Part shown: in pieces, positions 6,001 to 7,847 of the stretch | Layout: each line of letters begins with the position of its first letter | How positions within the stretch are numbered: position 1 is the stretch's first letter | Assembly: GCA_022712835.1 (NCBI GenBank) | Contig: JAFLJU010000499.1 | Location: 1-7,847 of the forward strand | Direction of reading: 5' to 3' | From: Desulfobacteraceae bacterium | Lineage (GTDB): Bacteria > Desulfobacterota > Desulfobacteria > Desulfobacterales > Desulfobacteraceae | Length of the DNA stretch: 7,847 nt | Made by a program: the position numbers and the translations under genes | Notes under the pieces: generated by a model | Database searches by the model: none | What the model was told of the DNA's origin: nothing | The model's input: the letters and a program-made list of their open reading frames with translations, nothing else

Positions 6001-6885
6001 ATGAATTTATCTTTAAATAATCTTAAAACCTTCATCAAAATTGCCGATAAAGGTTCCTTTTCAGCGGCAGCCAGACACATGGGTAAGGCACAGTCTGCTG
6101 TAAGCACAGCCATTTCCAATCTTGAGCTTGATCTGGGGGTTGCGCTTTTTAACCGTCAAGGCAAGCTTCCGGTACTGACCCGGGAAGGTCAGGTGCTTTT
6201 ACGGGAAGCCAGACAGATTGTAAACAGCTGTCAGGTTTTTGTGGAACGTGCCCTGGCTTTTGAGGGGGGGATTGATTCCCTCCTGCGGATTGCCGTGGAT
6301 GAAATTATCTCCCGGGAACGGTTGATGGATGTGCTCGAAAAATTTGGAGAAAAGTATCCTGCCACCGAATTAGAGGTCCTTTATGGTGTTTTAGGTGATA
6401 TCCATACAATGGTTGAACAGGGCCGGGTGGATATTGGTATTCTGGTTCCCAGCGATTTGCCAAGCCAGACCATTCCAAACAGGTTGGTATCTCATATTGC
6501 CTTTGTCCCTGTGGCCTCCGTTGATCATCCTCTGGCTAAAAAAAAGCAGCTCACCCTTCATGATCTTGAATCCCACCGACAACTGGTCATTACCAGCCGC
6601 GGTGGAGAACGGGAGGATGAATCCATTATTTTTGGAAAACAAATCTGGAGGATTGAAAGTACCCATGGGATTACGGACCTAGTTCGCAGGGGGGCTGGCT
6701 GGTCATTTCTTCCCGCCCAGGCGGTTGCCAAGGATCTTAAGAAGGGAACGCTTGTGAAATTGTCCTTGTTTATGGATATTGTTGAGCCCCTGGTTCCGGT
6801 ATATCTGATCTGGACTCAGCAGCGTCATCTTGGCATGGCCGGGCAATGGATGCTTGAGGCGTTGTCCAAGCTAAATCATCAATAA
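6001..6885 (+). CDS. LysR-family transcriptional regulator, probable AceR-like controller of the divergent efflux gene
   Basis: A 294-residue LysR-type regulator, a normal length for the family. The N-terminal winged helix-turn-helix is clear at about residues 5-65: LNNLKTFIKIADKGSFSAAA, then the recognition helix region (QSAVSTAISNLE, 31-42) and LGVALFNR (45-52). The linker helix is at about 66-88. The remainder is a periplasmic-binding-like effector domain, with the usual PVASVDHPLAKKKQLTLHDL strand-helix and a late GAGWSFLPAQAV segment. The ATG at 6001 has AGG at 5992-5994 upstream. It is divergent from the AceI-like gene and shares a 161-base spacer with it. In Acinetobacter the LysR protein AceR activates aceI in response to chlorhexidine or polyamines, so the same role is inferred here. 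The inducer is unknown. It converges on the gene at 6967. Confidence 0.9.
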   Translation: MNLSLNNLKTFIKIADKGSFSAAARHMGKAQSAVSTAISNLELDLGVALFNRQGKLPVLTREGQVLLREARQIVNSCQVFVERALAFEGGIDSLLRIAVDEIISRERLMDVLEKFGEKYPATELEVLYGVLGDIHTMVEQGRVDIGILVPSDLPSQTIPNRLVSHIAFVPVASVDHPLAKKKQLTLHDLESHRQLVITSRGGEREDESIIFGKQIWRIESTHGITDLVRRGAGWSFLPAQAVAKDLKKGTLVKLSLFMDIVEPLVPVYLIWTQQRHLGMAGQWMLEALSKLNHQ

Positions 6886-6966
6886 GGATAGCCTATGGTT
6901 CCGGTCAATTTCGGTGTAAACTCGTAACAAAGACTGATTGCCAGATCATAGGAAGTTAGACTAAAT

Positions 6967-7847
6967 TTAAAACACCTGGGCGCCACTAAAAAATTTATCC
7001 CTGTATGCCTTGGGGGACAAATCGGTTGTCTGCTTAAAGAGCCGGCAAAAGGAGCTGACATCCTGGTATCCGACAGACCAGGTGATTTCATCAATGGAAT
7101 CTTTCGTGGTTTCAAGCATCTGTCTTGCTGCATCAATTCTGGTTCGCTGAAGATATTTAAGGGGTAATTCTCCGGTGGCCTGTTTAAAGCGACGTTTAAA
7201 ATGACGGGGACTTATACCCACCTTTTTTGCAACAGCATCAACACTTTTTATCTCTAAAAAATTATCTTCGATGATGGTTTGAGCCATGAGTACCTGGGAG
7301 TCGCCGTGGTTTTTTAAGGGCAAAGAAATCATATAGGGCGTCTGACTATCTCTGCCAGAATCGATTAGAAAGATTTTTGAACAGGCAGATGCAATCTTTT
7401 TAGAACCAAACTTATTGATGATGCTCAGAATCAAATGATTTACAGCAGTTGCGGCTCCTGTGCAGATAATCCCGTCATCCTCGGTCATCATTTGTTCAGG
7501 CCTAAGGTTTACATGGGGATAGGCCTGCCTGAACATTTGGGCAAACGTCCAGTTGATGGTGGCTGTTTTTCCGTCGAGCAGCCCCATTTCGGCAAGCAGA
7601 AAGGTGCCTGTGCAAACGGTTGCAATGGTTGTCCCATTGGCATGCTGTGCTGTGACCCAGCGACCAAGCGTCTCAAGATCAGAAGGCATCGGTGTTCCAT
7701 ATGGAAGATAGGGGGCAACAACAACATAGTCTGTTTTTTCCACCTGGTGAACAGATCTGTTGGGATGCACAGGAATACCGCCAAAAGCATTTACAGAGAG
7801 TCCGTCACTGGTAAGTATCTCTGTTTCAAAAAGAGGTTTATCACCTC
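6967..7847 (-). CDS. GlxA-type AraC-family transcriptional regulator with DJ-1/PfpI-like domain (5' end missing)
   Basis: Partial gene; 292 residues are visible. The frame stays open to the right edge and the residues nearest the edge (PLFETEILTSDGLSVNAFGG) are normal GlxA sequence, so the GTG at 7770 is an internal codon and the true start is beyond 7847. About 25-30 residues are probably missing. Counting from the first visible residue, a DJ-1/PfpI-like domain occupies about 1-150, with the nucleophile-elbow Cys78 in ATVCTGTFLLAEMGLLDG. The TINW that follows has Asn where many relatives have His (THW), so this is likely a sensor and not an enzyme. The C-terminal AraC domain (about 190-285) has both helix-turn-helices: VDAVAKKVGISPRHFKRRFK and IDEITWSVGYQDVSSFCRLF. 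Relatives control catabolism of amines such as carnitine or betaine, among others. The target here is unknown. Confidence 0.88.
   Translation of the reverse strand, partial: GDKPLFETEILTSDGLSVNAFGGIPVHPNRSVHQVEKTDYVVVAPYLPYGTPMPSDLETLGRWVTAQHANGTTIATVCTGTFLLAEMGLLDGKTATINWTFAQMFRQAYPHVNLRPEQMMTEDDGIICTGAATAVNHLILSIINKFGSKKIASACSKIFLIDSGRDSQTPYMISLPLKNHGDSQVLMAQTIIEDNFLEIKSVDAVAKKVGISPRHFKRRFKQATGELPLKYLQRTRIDAARQMLETTKDSIDEITWSVGYQDVSSFCRLFKQTTDLSPKAYRDKFFSGAQVF

Noticed and set aside
6892..6952. Inverted repeat CCTATG / CATAGG between the convergent LysR and GlxA-type genes
   Set aside because: Only six pairs around a 49-base loop and no T tract. It is likely chance and not a terminator.

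Overview
The window is a compact stretch of bacterial chromosome of moderate GC content. It holds one four-gene forward operon (1-5234) and a separate regulatory and efflux block (5402-7847). I cannot fix the organism from sequence alone. The gene style (Shine-Dalgarno sites of the AAGGAG type, ATG/GTG/TTG starts, moderate GC with AT-rich spacers) and the enzyme set suggest a Gram-negative bacterium. A marine or sediment proteobacterium or Desulfobacterota member (Desulfobacteraceae-like) is my guess, at low confidence. I found no tRNA, rRNA, CRISPR array, insertion sequence or long repeat.

Operon, 1-5234 (+): a TetR/AcrR-type regulator is followed after 11 bases by a PLP-dependent enzyme of the alanine racemase-fold III group (D-threonine aldolase / D-serine dehydratase-like, the 'amino acid deaminase/aldolase' type). 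After another 11 bases comes a short GMC-family flavin alcohol oxidoreductase with a cysteine-rich motif like that of long-chain alcohol oxidases. One base further on lies a 653-residue aldehyde dehydrogenase. Its first ~140 residues are not aldehyde dehydrogenase. They look to me like the small helical domain or subunit that accompanies GMC/FAD dehydrogenases (gluconate 2-dehydrogenase subunit 3 / N-terminal region of long-chain alcohol oxidases). The likely logic is aldehyde handling: the GMC enzyme makes an aldehyde from an alcohol, the PLP enzyme may release an aldehyde or keto acid from a hydroxy amino acid, and the aldehyde dehydrogenase oxidises the aldehyde to an acid. The real substrate is unknown. 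This cluster is the most interesting part of the window.

Spacer 5235-5401: three inverted repeats sit between the convergent ends of the operon and the next gene. None is a textbook terminator.

Efflux block, 5402-6885: a 145-residue four-helix membrane protein of the PACE family (AceI-like, two bacterial transmembrane pair domains) lies on the minus strand. A LysR-type regulator is divergent from it. Their shared 161-base spacer carries a TTGTT-N4-AACAA dyad that fits a LysR-type operator. The layout matches the known AceR/AceI pair of Acinetobacter.

Right edge, 6967-7847 (-): a GlxA-type regulator (DJ-1/PfpI-like domain plus AraC helix-turn-helix domain) converges on the LysR gene. Its reading frame is open through the right edge, so the gene's start lies outside the window.
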